A stretch of 46,169 nt of DNA, taken from Welwitschia mirabilis (lineage: Eukaryota; Gnetophyta; Gnetopsida; Welwitschiales). Numbering within the stretch: the first letter of the stretch is position 1; every line of letters starts with the position of its first letter. Under the pieces are notes generated by a model. It saw nothing but the letters and a program-made list of their open reading frames with translations. It searched no databases and was not told the DNA's origin. The DNA is taken from positions 702,444-748,612 of the forward strand of contig JBOZIK010000001.1 of NCBI GenBank assembly GCA_051453625.1. Direction: 5' to 3'. The position numbers and the translations under genes are program-made. Shown here piece after piece: positions 22,196 to 32,649 of the stretch.

Positions 22196-22629
22196 TTATT
22201 TGAAGACATTTTGCTCTATTTACTTATTTAGTTATTTTTCACTCTCAAGGTGAATGGCTTTAGTCTCTTTGATATGGTTGGGTTCTAATCCTTCTATGAA
22301 TCTCAGTCCTTTAGGATTTGATTTTCAACTCCTAGGGAGTTTATCAAGTTTTTATTGGGTTATATAAGATAGAATTTATTAAACTATATGAGTATTGGTT
22401 TAGATAATTTATTGAAGGTAATTTAAGGTAGAAGAATGTTACTTGAGAGTTCTTTCATAGTAATAGTTGATTTGGACTTGATCACAGTTAATCTGTGGTT
22501 GGGTATCCATGATATTTTTAAATGTTCCTCTAATGGAGTGGGTGATGAAGATTATTAGTGAGTAAATAATGAAGGAAAGAGGGTTCTTAATTTGCTACAA
22601 TGATTTTCATCATGAAAATTATTTTATCT

Positions 22630-23330
22630 TCAAAAAAAGTTGGGATCATTCCTCTATCCAAGGTTGTAAGTGTTTAAGTGAGAATCATTTTTATTATCTT
22701 ATCACTAGTATTCTATAATGTTTATTTATTCATTAATAATGTTTTTAAAGATGGGTATCAAAGAATATTTACATGTTTCATGAGAATCTAAGTAGTAGAT
22801 AAGGCATTTGAATGTAGAGGTTGGTAGTTTGGATGATGTGGATAGAAGTTATATTCTTTTCAACAAATAATCTAATCGATTGTTAATGTCTAAATTTTCT
22901 AAGACTCAAAAAACATTCATACATCTAATAGATGATTGGGATCTAGATTGTTCAATTAATGTCTCCAAAGTTTTAGAGATTTTAGCTACTATTTATATGT
23001 AATCCCATACTTCATTTAGCAGTAAACTAAGAAAACCACCTCTACTTATCATCTAAACTAATTGTCTATTATTGTACATAGCTCATCGTCAAAGAAACTA
23101 ATCTCTCTATCTAGCTCAAATCCATGTTGTAGAAAATTTTTACAATAAATATTTAAATCTCTTTAAGAATTAAAAGAAGGTGTTATAATTTTTTAGTGGT
23201 AATTCATTATCTCTCATCTTAGGACATTTGTCTTATGGTTTGGAAAAAATTTATTAATAAAATCTTTGTTTAAATAAGCTTATGTTTTAATAAAAAGGAT
23301 TTTAGGATGTAGACCCAAGACTTAGCTTTT
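22630..23330 (-). pseudogene. E2 gag remnant with decayed zinc knuckle
   Basis: Gag forms the particle that packages element RNA. Read on the minus strand in order: KAKSW at about 23,325 (start of the AKAWL retrotransposon Gag domain), INFFQTIRQMS with a downstream stop and DER at 23,222-23,258 (the KFFPxxKTxxLRxEI segment), FYNMDLS at 23,113-23,137 (FYNGLS), CLIYYLDSHETC at 22,771-22,806 (CCHC knuckle with its second Cys changed to Tyr), and NTYNLG, stop, RNDPNFF at 22,632-22,674, where the invariant Trp codon TGG is now TAG. Many stops and shifts elsewhere. Only the identity as Ty3/gypsy Gag is claimed. Confidence 0.75.
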
Positions 23331-24551
23331 ATTTTAAGAAAGATGAAAATAGATTGAGTCTCATGGTATCAAAAGTATTGGGGTATTATAGTAGAATAGA
23401 TAGCACACATTTAAATTCTTAAGGTGTAGATAAGAGTCTTTGAATTCTAAGCCATGAAAGTGGAGTAATAATTGGATTGTGGATGGCTTAAATTCTAACC
23501 TATTAGCTATTAGTAGTTAGACTATGCATAAGGATGTTCCTAAACATTATGGTTGTAAATAGTTGTAAACAGTATATTTAGATAGTCTACCATTGGGTTA
23601 GGTTTTATAATTTATTCTTGGAAATGATTTTACGCATTTCTTGACTCAGGTAATAGGCTTGAAGATTGTCTATGAGCTTTTTATTCAAATAAGGTCTATT
23701 TTTAGGATGATAAAAATTAGATTGAGTGTTTTAATTTTGTTACAAAGTTGAGGGTTTTTCTCTTTAGGGGTTGTAAGGATCATTTTTAGATGCAAATCTT
23801 TAGTATTTATTTCCTTTAGAATTGGAGTCCATATTATTAAAAGGATTTCTAATTAGTCATCCTATTTTGTCATGGATCAAAGCATAAGTTTTGGATTTGG
23901 CTTAGACAAGTTTTAGGTAGGGCCTAGATCACAGAAGAACTCAAAAGAGATTACAAAACTCATTTCAAGTTTTATAATGTTTTTCTCAGAAATGCTGATG
24001 ACGCTAGTAAGGGATGCTGGCAACACTAGTTAAGTTGGAGATTTTAGTCTAAGAAATGTTGATAGAAATTAAAAACAATAGAAAAAATAAAAATAAACCT
24101 ATTAAAAATAAATCCTAAATGTTTATAATTTTAGAATTTAATCAATAAATAGAATAAAAACTAAAAAAATTATAAAAATAAAATTAATAGAAAATAAACA
24201 GAAAAAACTCAAGTTAGAGTTTAAATTTAGTTCTTCTCCTTCATGATCTTAGTTTTGGTTGTAATCTACAGAAAAACCATTAGATCTTTAACACATAATA
24301 TTAGATATAGATATGAATTTTAGTGTTAAATTATAAAACTAAACAAAAACTTAAAAATTAGACCAACTTAAATTTCACTAGAAAGAACCAGTAGTAAGCA
24401 CTGGAAAGCATAAGAAATAAATACTCAACCAAAAAGAAAAGGATTAGTTTGGGTTTTATGAAAAAGGACTATTACCAACCACTAAAAAAATAAAAACTAA
24501 AAAAAATTAAAAAGAAAAAAATTATTCACTTTTAAAAATCTACCATCCTAA
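23331..24551 (-). other. E2 leader and gag N-terminus, unreadable
   Basis: About 1.2 kb between the primer site and the readable gag. It is AT-rich, with scattered short readings near 23,750-23,900, none convincing. Confidence 0.4.
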
Positions 24552-24552
24552 T

Positions 24553-24573
24553 ATCCCTAGTAAAGATGCCAAA
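24553..24573 (-). promoter_or_regulatory. E2 primer binding site, tRNA-Asp type
   Basis: On the minus strand TTTGGCATC, then TTTACT, then AGGGAT, a few bases after the LTR end. It matches the TTTGGC and GGGAT ends of the tRNA-Asp-complementary site, as in E1. Confidence 0.7.
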
Positions 24574-24577
24574 AACC

Positions 24578-25820
24578 TATTCACTACAAAATAATGTTAT
24601 TCATTATAGTAAAAAGTAAAGATCAAATCAACTGAATGGTGATCTAGTAACATTCTTTCATAGGGATATATATGTGATAAGAGAAACTAAATTAATACAA
24701 TAATCATACTCGTACAATGAAAATCAAAATAGAACTTAAATTTGAGTTTTGAAAAATGTGGTGAATCTCAGATAATAATAGAGAAAAACAAACATACTCC
24801 AAAGGTTTAATTCAGTTTGTTCATTAATATTCCTTCACTCCAATGATATTCTATAATGTTATTAAAACATAATCTCAATGTAGCCTCACTTAAAAATTAC
24901 TAATACCATATTAATTTGCATTAGTAATAAAAAATTAATAATTACTTAAATATTCAAATAAGAAATAGTCTCACCTAAAGATTACTAGTACTATGTTAAT
25001 GTACACTAGTAATGAATGAATGAATAACTTATTCTTGTATTAGAAACTATAAAAATACATTATGTTAAAGGAGGAGTATAAAGCTAAATAAATTTCTCAA
25101 ACTAGCCTTAAATAAAGCTAGCTCCCAAAGAAGGTTCTCAGAAATCTGTGACGTCTTAATGCTCCAAGCATTCCCACCACATTTGGCTAATCAAATATTT
25201 TTGACAATGAGAGTTTAAGGTCCTTTTATATAAGAGGAAAGAATTTAATAGCTTTATCATGATGTGGTTAATGGTAGATACATAAAAGGGGGTTATACTT
25301 TTGGGTGGTCACATTAGGAGTAAGTTACAAATTTTGGCATGTAGCATTTATAGATGATTTTTAATCTTGTAATGTAAGACATATGATAACATTTTCTTTA
25401 ACTAATGATGCAACTACCAATAAACACCATGTCATGTGTCTTCCATGTCATTATCCTTGTTGTTGTCACATGTTATTGTACTTCTACCACATGTTGTCAA
25501 AGTTAAAGATTTATTTTGATTTACATCTGACTCATTTCATAAGTGTAATGTGATGTCTTTTCCATAAATATGTAATACTACTGATGACCCGGATAGTAGT
25601 ATTTATGTTTTCTATTATATTTTCTTTAGTTTCTAAAATATCTTCTAGAAGAAAGAAATAAATTTAAAAATGTTATGGAAAAGTTTATAATTTTATGAAA
25701 CATGATAAAAATGGTAGAAGACATCATTTTAAGATAAAATGACTAATTTAATATTATTGCTAATGCAAAATTAATCACATATACTTACTTGGAATGTTAA
25801 TTTTTGCATGTGAATAGACA
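24578..25820 (-). repeat. E2 5' LTR
   Basis: Minus-strand start TGTCTATTCACATG, end TAGTGAATA (terminal CA decayed to TA). It aligns with 16,867-18,059. A minus-strand TATA box ttatataaaagga lies at 25,222-25,235; the other E2 LTR has lost it. Confidence 0.85.
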
Positions 25821-26640
25821 ACCACTAGACCCTTCTATTGTTAGCATCTTATCTTTTTCATTATCATCATTAAGGTTATTTAAAAATGTAGATATAATAT
25901 TTTCTTATTTAATATCTATCACTAATATTCTAAAGTTACTAGATTTTTCAATTTGATTGTTATGTAAGTTTTCATCTAGAGGCCTATGATACTTAACCTT
26001 TCTTAGACATCTACTATTCTAGTTTTTTATTCTTTAATCCTATTTTATTTCTTTCATTCATGTTTTTTCCCTTCCTACAAGGACTTATCATTTGATTCTA
26101 ATAAAAAGAAATATCTTTTAGCATTGTAATCAAATGTAGAGGGATGAAAGTATCTTCTAAGGCTTTACTAAGATATTCTAAATATCTTTCCTTCTTGTTT
26201 TGGGGATTTTATATCATTTTACTTCTCATTATATTAGGTAATGTATTATTTAAAATATTTTTGGTTTTTTCTAAAATATTCTCTCCCACTTTCTAATTTT
26301 CCAACTTTTTGGCTCTTTTATTAGATGACCAATCATTTTTAAAAGTTTTTCTTAATTTGGTATTAATAGTTTTTCATTTATATTTTATTAGGTTTTGTTA
26401 AGGATGAGCTAGTATCACAATAGATTTCTCAAATTTTTAACTATTGGAGTTTCTTTCTCTATTAATCCAATTTCTAAAGTGATTATATTATTAATATCTT
26501 TTAGATTACATGAATTTGTGAATTGGATTTTCCTTTTTATTCATCTATTTGCTATAGTAGCTCAAATAACATCTTTTTCCTAATGTGAGGGGCATTATTT
26601 GGATTATAGTTAATCCCATTAATATCTAGCCACTTAATAG
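25821..26640 (-). pseudogene. X coding remnant right of E2
   Basis: Minus-strand readings include LEYLSKALEDTFIPLHLITM followed by LKDISFY (about 26,080-26,190) and PLDENLHNNQIEKSSNFRIL (about 25,920-25,990), then FLNNLNDDNEKDKMLTIEGS up to the E2 border. No family motif recognised. The last 15 bases before E2 (agggtctagtggt) resemble the tract normally found before a 3' LTR, which complicates a simple insertion model. Confidence 0.4.
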
Positions 26641-27112
26641 ATCCTTACATCCAAGGATATTTTATGGACTCATGATTATTCTCATAGTGATACTCACATA
26701 CTTTTGGTTCTACATTGCTTTTACTCTTCAAGGTAGTAATGTTAGTAGTATTTATATTTTGAATTTTAACCAAAGTTTCTAAGGCTAAGAGATCCATATG
26801 ATTGGTGCTTAATGCTAAAATTGACATTCTAAGTAAATATAATTAATCAATTCAACATAAAGAAAAATATTAAATTCATTATCTTATCAAATATTAATGT
26901 TTTCCCCTTTTTATTACATTTTTATGAAATTATTAACTTTTCTTAATATTAGTAGGTTAATTGTTGCCTTCTAAAAACTTGTGCATAAATTGATCAAATC
27001 CTATTGCCAAATCTTGGATCCACTGGCCAAGAAGATTAATGTTGTTAGCCTTATAAACTAGGTTATTCTAAAGCTTAGCTTCCTCCATTATTTCTAGGAG
27101 TTCATCACTTTG
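26641..27112 (-). pseudogene. X gag-like remnant with decayed CCHC knuckle
   Basis: Two minus-strand runs. 26,960-27,112: SDELLEIMEEAKL, stop, NNLVYKANNINLLGQWIQDL, then a segment ending FLEGNN. 26,645-26,827: a 60-codon ATG frame that starts MSILALSTNHMDLLALETL and ends CEYHYENNHESIKYPWM. The last string has the exact C-x2-C-x4-H-x4-C spacing of a retroviral-type zinc knuckle with the second and fourth ligands changed (His, Tyr). This points to nucleocapsid-type Gag. The upstream sequence does not resemble the E2 gag, so X is a different family. Confidence 0.55.
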
Positions 27113-27126
27113 CATTTATGGTCATA

Positions 27127-28118
27127 GTTGAATAATAAATTAGATTTAACCTTAAACCCTAGTTATAAATGGTAAAAGTATAAGATGACACATCGTAGTG
27201 ACAAATGAGGATGACTAAGTAAAAGATACAAGACATCACATCCATAGTAGCAGCATCATCAATTAGAAGATATGTCATCTTCCTCATACTTGAAGATAAA
27301 AGATTTTTTTTTTGTAGCTACATGTCAAAAATTATAACTTCCTCCTTATGTAACCACTCTTAAGTAACCCCCCTTATGTAATTGCCATCTAACATAACCA
27401 TAACTTAGACTTTAATCCTTCATCTATAAAAGGGCCTTGAGCATCCATTATAAACATCTTTTTATTGGCTTAATGTGGCAAATACTTGAAGGCTAGGAAG
27501 TCATTCTACTCTAATACATTTTTTTCGAGCAGAATGATTCAAGTCTCATTAAGAGTTTTTCTTCTTTACCTCCTTTAATTGATGTAATCTATATTCATTT
27601 TATTTTTAATAAAAGAATTGATTTAAATCCTTTCGTTGTTATTTCACAATTCATTTTGCATTAGCGATATTTAGGTAGAACCATTTTTAGAGTTAGTTTT
27701 AATTCGTTTATTTGTATTGCACATTCATTTGACATTATTAATATTTATATAGGACTAACTCTAAGTTGGTCTTATTCTTTTATTATTATTATTATATAAG
27801 TATTTAACATTCGTAATTTTAGGTGAAGCTTACTTAATTTTTAAGTTTAGGATACAAAAATCATTGGAGTAAAGGTGGAATGAAGGATTAATTACTAGAT
27901 CCTTAAAGCATATTCATTCCTTTATGTCATCAATTGAAGATCATTTTCATCCCAAACTTTTCTATTTTAGTTTGTTTTGATTTTCATTGCAAGTTAGAAT
28001 TTTCATGTTTCTTTTGTTTAAGTTATGACAAATATCCCTATGAAAGAATAATTCTAAGTATAAACTTAGATAAATCTAGATTACTATAAAGTTATAATTA
28101 GTTGGGTATATTAGCAGT
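27127..28118 (+). mobile_element. Solo LTR inserted in X gag
   Basis: A plus-strand LTR-like unit of about 1 kb related to the E1 LTRs. It has the promoter block catctataaaagggccttga with atccattataaacatc (27,421 onward), the gatgtaatctatattcattt block, and near the end aatatccctatgaaagaata. It interrupts an X gag reading; the bases gtcata occur on both sides (27,121-27,126 and 28,119-28,124), consistent with a target duplication. Terminal TG/CA are unclear, so edges may be off by a few bases. No internal region or partner LTR adjoins, so it is a solo LTR, formed by LTR-LTR recombination. Confidence 0.65.
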
Positions 28119-28335
28119 GTCATAATCTATATTTAAAGGGACTAAATTAAACTATTCCTCATCTTTCCAACATATCCCTTCAACAATATCAGATTTGTTT
28201 TTAATCATTTATGCCTTTATCAATAGATCCAAGTTTCTTTATAGCTTAATATGACTTCTCATTAGTGTATCTAAATCTTCTAGGGAGGTATAAGGGTTGA
28301 TTTCTTCCCTAAAAAGTGGAAATTTCTTAGTACAA
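28119..28335 (-). pseudogene. X gag-like remnant, N-terminal side
   Basis: Minus strand: NPYTSLEDLDTLMRSHIKL, stop, RNLDLLIKA, stop, MIKNKSDIVEGICWKDEE, stop, then up to the solo LTR. Acidic and helical in character, about 140 bp after the primer site of X, the right place for the start of Gag. The trace continues at 27,112 on the other side of the solo LTR, with a frameshift at the joint. Family not recognised. Confidence 0.45.
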
Positions 28336-28450
28336 AACTATCTTATTCAAAAGTTTACTAATGAAAATTATTTTTTTAAATACTAAATATCAACTAGTAA
28401 ACTTTAAACTATCCTAGGTAGACTTTAAGATGGTCTAGATGACTTGCAGA

Positions 28451-28473
28451 CTTACCCTCCTTCTAGCACCAAA
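28451..28473 (-). promoter_or_regulatory. X primer-binding-like site
   Basis: On the minus strand TTTGGTGCTAGAAGGAGGG directly follows the CCTGTCA end of the 5' LTR. Position and the leading TGG fit a primer binding site; the matching tRNA was not identified. It differs from the sites of E1 and E2. Confidence 0.55.
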
Positions 28474-29675
28474 TGACAGGTCATGGAACTAAAATTATTT
28501 ATGCAAATTTATACAATAAAAATATATAAAATCATGGAATAATTTGTGCTATTATAGCTTTAATCTCAAAAAAGTATCATAAATATATTTTGTTTAAGGG
28601 GATCCCTTAAAGAACCTAGTTCACTTTGAAGTATTAAGTTAATTTTTAGGTTTGTTGTCTTAGTCACTAAGAATGAGTTTCTTGTACAAACTCATTCTTC
28701 TACAAGACTTATCAAGACTATTTCTTAGAACAACAAAGTACTTTATTAGTTTAACTAATTAACTAAATACATAAAATACAATATTGAGGATCATGCAACA
28801 TAAGAATAGTAGTAAAATAATGCTAGATAGAACTTTTTTATAAGAATTATTATATTCTAATACCTATTCAGCAATAGATATAGGAGTAAGATAGGATAAA
28901 TTATTTCTTTTTCAAGCAATTCATTAGTTTTCAATACTTTTTAACATGTAAACAAAGTAAAACAACATTATACAAGATAAATTTTTAGTTTTGCAATATG
29001 TAAAAGATGCTAAAATAAAATTATAATGCAAACATATTCTCTTTAAAAATATAATGCTTATACTATGGTAAATAAATTGATTTCAAATAGTGTTTCCTTT
29101 GCAGATCATAGTTGACATAAAGAAGAGTACTCCAATGTTAATCCTAAGGCTTGCTACCATTCCTAAACATTATGTAAAGTGTGATAAAATATCCTCAAAA
29201 TAGTAGCTATAGGTTGTATTTATACTAATTATTAGATAGTTAAAGAGAGGACACTTGTACAAAAATGAATAATAACTTCCCCTCTATTAAGGAAGTACAT
29301 TATCACTTATTATGTAGGAATTTAATGAACTTTAAACATAGTTTTCCTCCATTTCTATATTTGCCTCCACTCTTCATGTAATAATTGCATGTAATGAATT
29401 TAGTTTTCTTCTTGCCATGTTGATCTCCACTAATCTTTTTTATGATCATTGTTATTATCCTCTAAGTATATATAAATCTACCAAAGGATAAGACTTATTA
29501 GTTCTAAAGTTATGCATTATAATTAAGATGATAACCTGAATTATAATTCCAGCATAATGCCTATTAGAAAAACATAATTGCTAATGTTTATGTTAGCTAA
29601 ATACTAATTACTATGTTTCTAACCTATAATTATGATTAAAAATATATTATTTTAAATGCAATTTTTGTCTTATCA
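28474..29675 (-). repeat. X 5' LTR (uninterrupted)
   Basis: 1,202 bp, minus-strand start TGATAAGAC and end CCTGTCA. It carries a minus-strand TATA box gtataaataca at 29,215-29,225. It aligns in two blocks with 3,440-3,633 and 10,017-10,956, and shows the empty target site of E1 at 28,663-28,667. Confidence 0.85.
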
Positions 29676-30126
29676 CTTGTTTCCATATAAATAATAGAAG
29701 ATATATCTTATGTAATATACTTCTATTTATTAACATGATTGTTTGAGTTACAGTGTATAAGGTGGAGTTACTTCATGTTGAATTTAAACCTTTTAAAGTT
29801 TTTCATGGGACTTGGTTGATCTGTGTTCTCCACTTCCATCTATTCTAAGCTTCTTAATTCATAGATTCATCTACTTTTCAATTAGTATGTAAAATACTTT
29901 TAAGCGTCAAGAGTTTGTAACTTGTTTCATAGAAGATATACCATAAACATCCTACTCTCATCAATGAAGATGAGAAAATAGTTTTATTCTTTAAAGAATG
30001 AAATTGCTAATGTTCCACATAAGTTACTATGAATTATTTTGAGTCATATGTCCACTCTTTTACTTTTGTTTTATAGGAATGATATATGGTGTATTTTTCT
30101 CCTCTGATAAGCTTCACAGACGAGCC
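29676..30126 (-). pseudogene. Ty1/copia integrase remnant, cut by X
   Basis: Integrase inserts element cDNA into the genome. Minus strand, in order: LVCEAYQRRKIHHISFL at 30,075-30,126 (end of the zinc-binding pre-core, usually LVCExCQxGK), LKIIHSNLCGTLAISFF at about 30,025-30,060 (core start, with the first catalytic Asp of H-x-D changed to Asn), NYFLIFIDESRMFMVYLL (the YFLxFIDDYSR strand), then KKLRIDGSGEH at about 29,823-29,855 (LRSDxGGE, second Asp kept), PPYT, and SILHKIYLLLFIW just before 29,680. Stops and frameshifts throughout. The reading is cut exactly at the outer edge of the X 5' LTR. Confidence 0.8.
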
Positions 30127-31573
30127 TTTTAGTTTTAAGTTTTAGAATTTTATCACTTTCTTAGTGTAATTTTCTAAGAACTTTAAATTTTATGTGCTTT
30201 AACATTTAATGATAGAGCATTATTTTGTCTACTTTAATAGTTTAAAGATCTTTATAATGGTCTCTTTTACTTGTATAAGAAAAATTCAACCATCCTAAAT
30301 TTCTTTAATTGTTGTTCTTTCTTTTCTATGATGTAACATGATTTGTTCTCATTTTAACAAACATGACTTCATAATCATATTGAAGTAGAGATGCAACTAA
30401 TAATAAATTCTTCTTAAAGTTTGAAATATAAAGGGTGTTCTACAAGGTGAAAAAGGATACCTTCATAGTTCCTAACTGATTTACTTTTAGTTTTGTTTCA
30501 TTACTAATGTTACATCTTTTGTGATGCATTTTGGAGTTTTCATAATCTTCATGAAGTATTTCTTATTACTAATCATATAAGTTGATGTTGAAACTGATGA
30601 ATCATATTTTACCATTACTTATGAAAACTATGAATAATTATTTTTGAGGAATAATATCACTCCTTATGATTGTAGTTTTCCAGTTTTTTTATGCTTGTTC
30701 TCTTTATTATTCTCATTCTTAGTTTTCTTCTTATTCTTATTTTATGAATGATTTGTATCTTTAAAATAATGATTTTGCAAATGGTAGTCTATCTTCTTGT
30801 AAACTTTACAAGTCAATTTCTTGTTTCCTAGCTTCATATTTTATTTAAATGCATTAAGTATTATACTTGGTTTTCCTCCTTTAGTTTTAAATTTTGTTTA
30901 GATTGATGGGATTTCATTGTTAATTATTCAAATGAACATGGTTTATTATCATGTTTTAATCTTTTAAATATATAAACTTTAATTATGAGGCCTGTAGTAA
31001 GATGAATTTAATCATGTCCTTACCTACTATATTAACTTGTTCTTCAATTCATGCTTTTATTTTGATGATATTCTTCTTTATATGTGTGATATCCTTATGA
31101 TATCCAAGTTTGAGGTGAAGTGTTCAATATTCCATGACTACTTATGTGCTTTATTTTGTTTTTTTAATTCAAAGGTATTTTTCAAAAAGGTACAAAGATG
31201 TTCAGGTTATTTTATGCCACAAACTAAGGAATAAACGTCATTTTTAACACTCATCATTATGATGAATCTTATTAGGCATGCTTTATGATTTCATCTAGAT
31301 AACCTTTAAGTTTTTGTATAATTAGAATATATTTAATTTTCAACTTCTAGATGTTGTGTTTAAAATGTGTAACTTTCATTTGTTTCCCAAGATGCAATCT
31401 TAACATATTTTATATTAGATAGAAAATACATGCCCTCTCTATCTTTCAATTCTATGATAATATCTTGATACTAAATTTGTTTGTGAGTATTGAAATATTT
31501 TCTTCATCAATTATTTTATATTTTATACTACTATCAACTTCATAGCTTATTTCCATGTTGTATGCATGACTAT
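30127..31573 (-). pseudogene. Ty1/copia gag and protease region, heavily decayed
   Basis: Minus strand between primer site and integrase, 1.45 kb, a normal distance for copia. Readable pieces are LDEIIKHA (about 31,290), CTFLKNTFELKKQNKAHK (about 31,150-31,200, the L...KF..KN segment of copia Gag), and LTCKVYKKIDYHLQNHYF near 30,770-30,820, a decayed CCHC knuckle. Protease cannot be placed with confidence. Plus-strand ATG frames here (31,037-31,234) are antisense to this reading. Confidence 0.55.
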
Positions 31574-31585
31574 GATCTAATACCA
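31574..31585 (-). promoter_or_regulatory. Copia primer binding site, initiator tRNA-Met type
   Basis: On the minus strand TGGTATTAGATC, two changes from the TGGTATCAGAGC site used by most plant copia elements. It directly follows the LTR end AAACA. Confidence 0.7.
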
Positions 31586-31915
31586 TGTTTAGAGTTTTTA
31601 TGAAAATAAAACAAAGCATTGAAAATGTTAATGAAACATAAAATGAAAACTAGAATGCACAAAAATAAAAAATAAATGAAATACTTTTATTTTTAATAAA
31701 GTTTATAAATTGAATTAATTACAACTAGATTGCATACAATTAATGTGACTTAATGTATGTTAAACATGACATAAAAAGACTTGAGTCTTCATGAAACAAT
31801 TATGAATAATCATGATATTTTATTACAGCAATTTACTAATTGATTTATATAATTTATTATTAGTTAAGACTTGGGAGTTTATTTTGTTAAGATGAAAGAC
31901 ATTAGAAATGAAACA
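31586..31915 (-). repeat. Copia 5' LTR (probable)
   Basis: 330 bp bounded on the minus strand by TGTTTCATTTC and CTCTAAACA, giving short inverted ends TGTTT/AAACA. A TATA-like ttatataaatca lies inside on the minus strand (about 31,840-31,855). The inner edge is fixed by the primer site. The outer edge is inferred, since no second copy was found. Confidence 0.5.
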
Positions 31916-32649
31916 TATCAATTAGAATGTGTTTCATACTTTTTATTTAATCTAATAAATTCTAGCTTTAAAGAGTAATCATCATGTTATCCTTTAAGGA
32001 TAATATTTCATAATTGCACAACTCCATTATGAGAAGAAAAGTTCAAAGTAAAGGTAGCATGAGTACTACTAGCCCTCATTTAGATGCTCTTGCTTCTTAT
32101 TTTATTTAATAAATTTTTTTAAAGTTCTTTAGGTTTAGTAAAAGATTTATTATTATGATGGAAAATATACCAAGTAAAAATTATAATTACATATGATTAA
32201 TATTTTCCCCATAGAATCTATGTTTAAGTGGATTAGTTATAGAGGGTAAGTAGTCATCTGATTTATTACTACCATCCAAAATAATGTTAACTTGTCAATC
32301 AACTTAAATTTTGAATATTTTATTATCATATTTGTTATAAATATTTATTTTTTTCTTATTTAATAATGGGTATTGATTGGTATCTACTACATGTCTTAGA
32401 TAATATTTGATTATTTAAATAGTTAAATGGCATATCATGAAAAATTTAGAAGTAGGATTTTAGAGCATTGTATTGTAAAGAATTTAGGAAACTATAAGTT
32501 AATAAATAATGCATCTTATTTATAAGGTTTATATGATAATTTAACATTATAAATATTCATTATCATGAAATGCATAATAACATTAGACTTCCTTCTTATT
32601 ATGTTAGTATAACCTAAAATTGTGAGTTTTTTCCCTTTTTTTAAACTAT
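31916..32649. other. AT-rich unassigned DNA
   Basis: No coding trace or repeat recognised on either strand. Confidence 0.45.

Larger units (their letters stand above)
16867..25820 (-). mobile_element. E2: Athila/Tat-like Ty3/gypsy element, minus strand
   Basis: An 8.95-kb element with LTRs at 24,578-25,820 (5') and 16,867-18,059 (3'), a tRNA-Asp-type primer site, gag with decayed zinc knuckle, gag-pol linker, aspartic protease, RT N-terminus, a large non-coding block, a further open reading frame and the lineage tract before the 3' LTR. The order is that of Athila/Tat elements, except that the RT, RNase H and integrase cores are missing, so a deletion between about 21,230 and 20,800 is inferred. 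Flanking 5-mers (gataa at 16,862-16,866; accac at 25,821-25,825) do not match, so either the target duplication is decayed or the element has recombined. Confidence 0.85.
3440..29675 (-). mobile_element. LTR retrotransposon X, minus strand, bloated by nested insertions
   Basis: X is defined by two related LTRs in the same orientation: 28,474-29,675 (5') and 3,440-3,633 joined to 10,017-10,956 (3'). On the minus strand they start TGATAAGA or TGCTAAAC and end CCTGTCA. A primer-binding-like sequence abuts the 5' LTR, and a gag-like coding trace with a decayed zinc knuckle follows. After removing E1, E2 and the solo LTR, the internal part is about 7.6 kb and the whole element about 10 kb, normal for an autonomous plant element. 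No reverse transcriptase or integrase motif could be read in 10,957-16,866, so the superfamily is open; Ty3/gypsy is my guess. An alternative is that the two LTRs belong to separate insertions of one family. Confidence 0.65.

Noticed and set aside
31037-31234. 65-codon plus-strand frame
   Set aside because: Antisense to the copia gag region.
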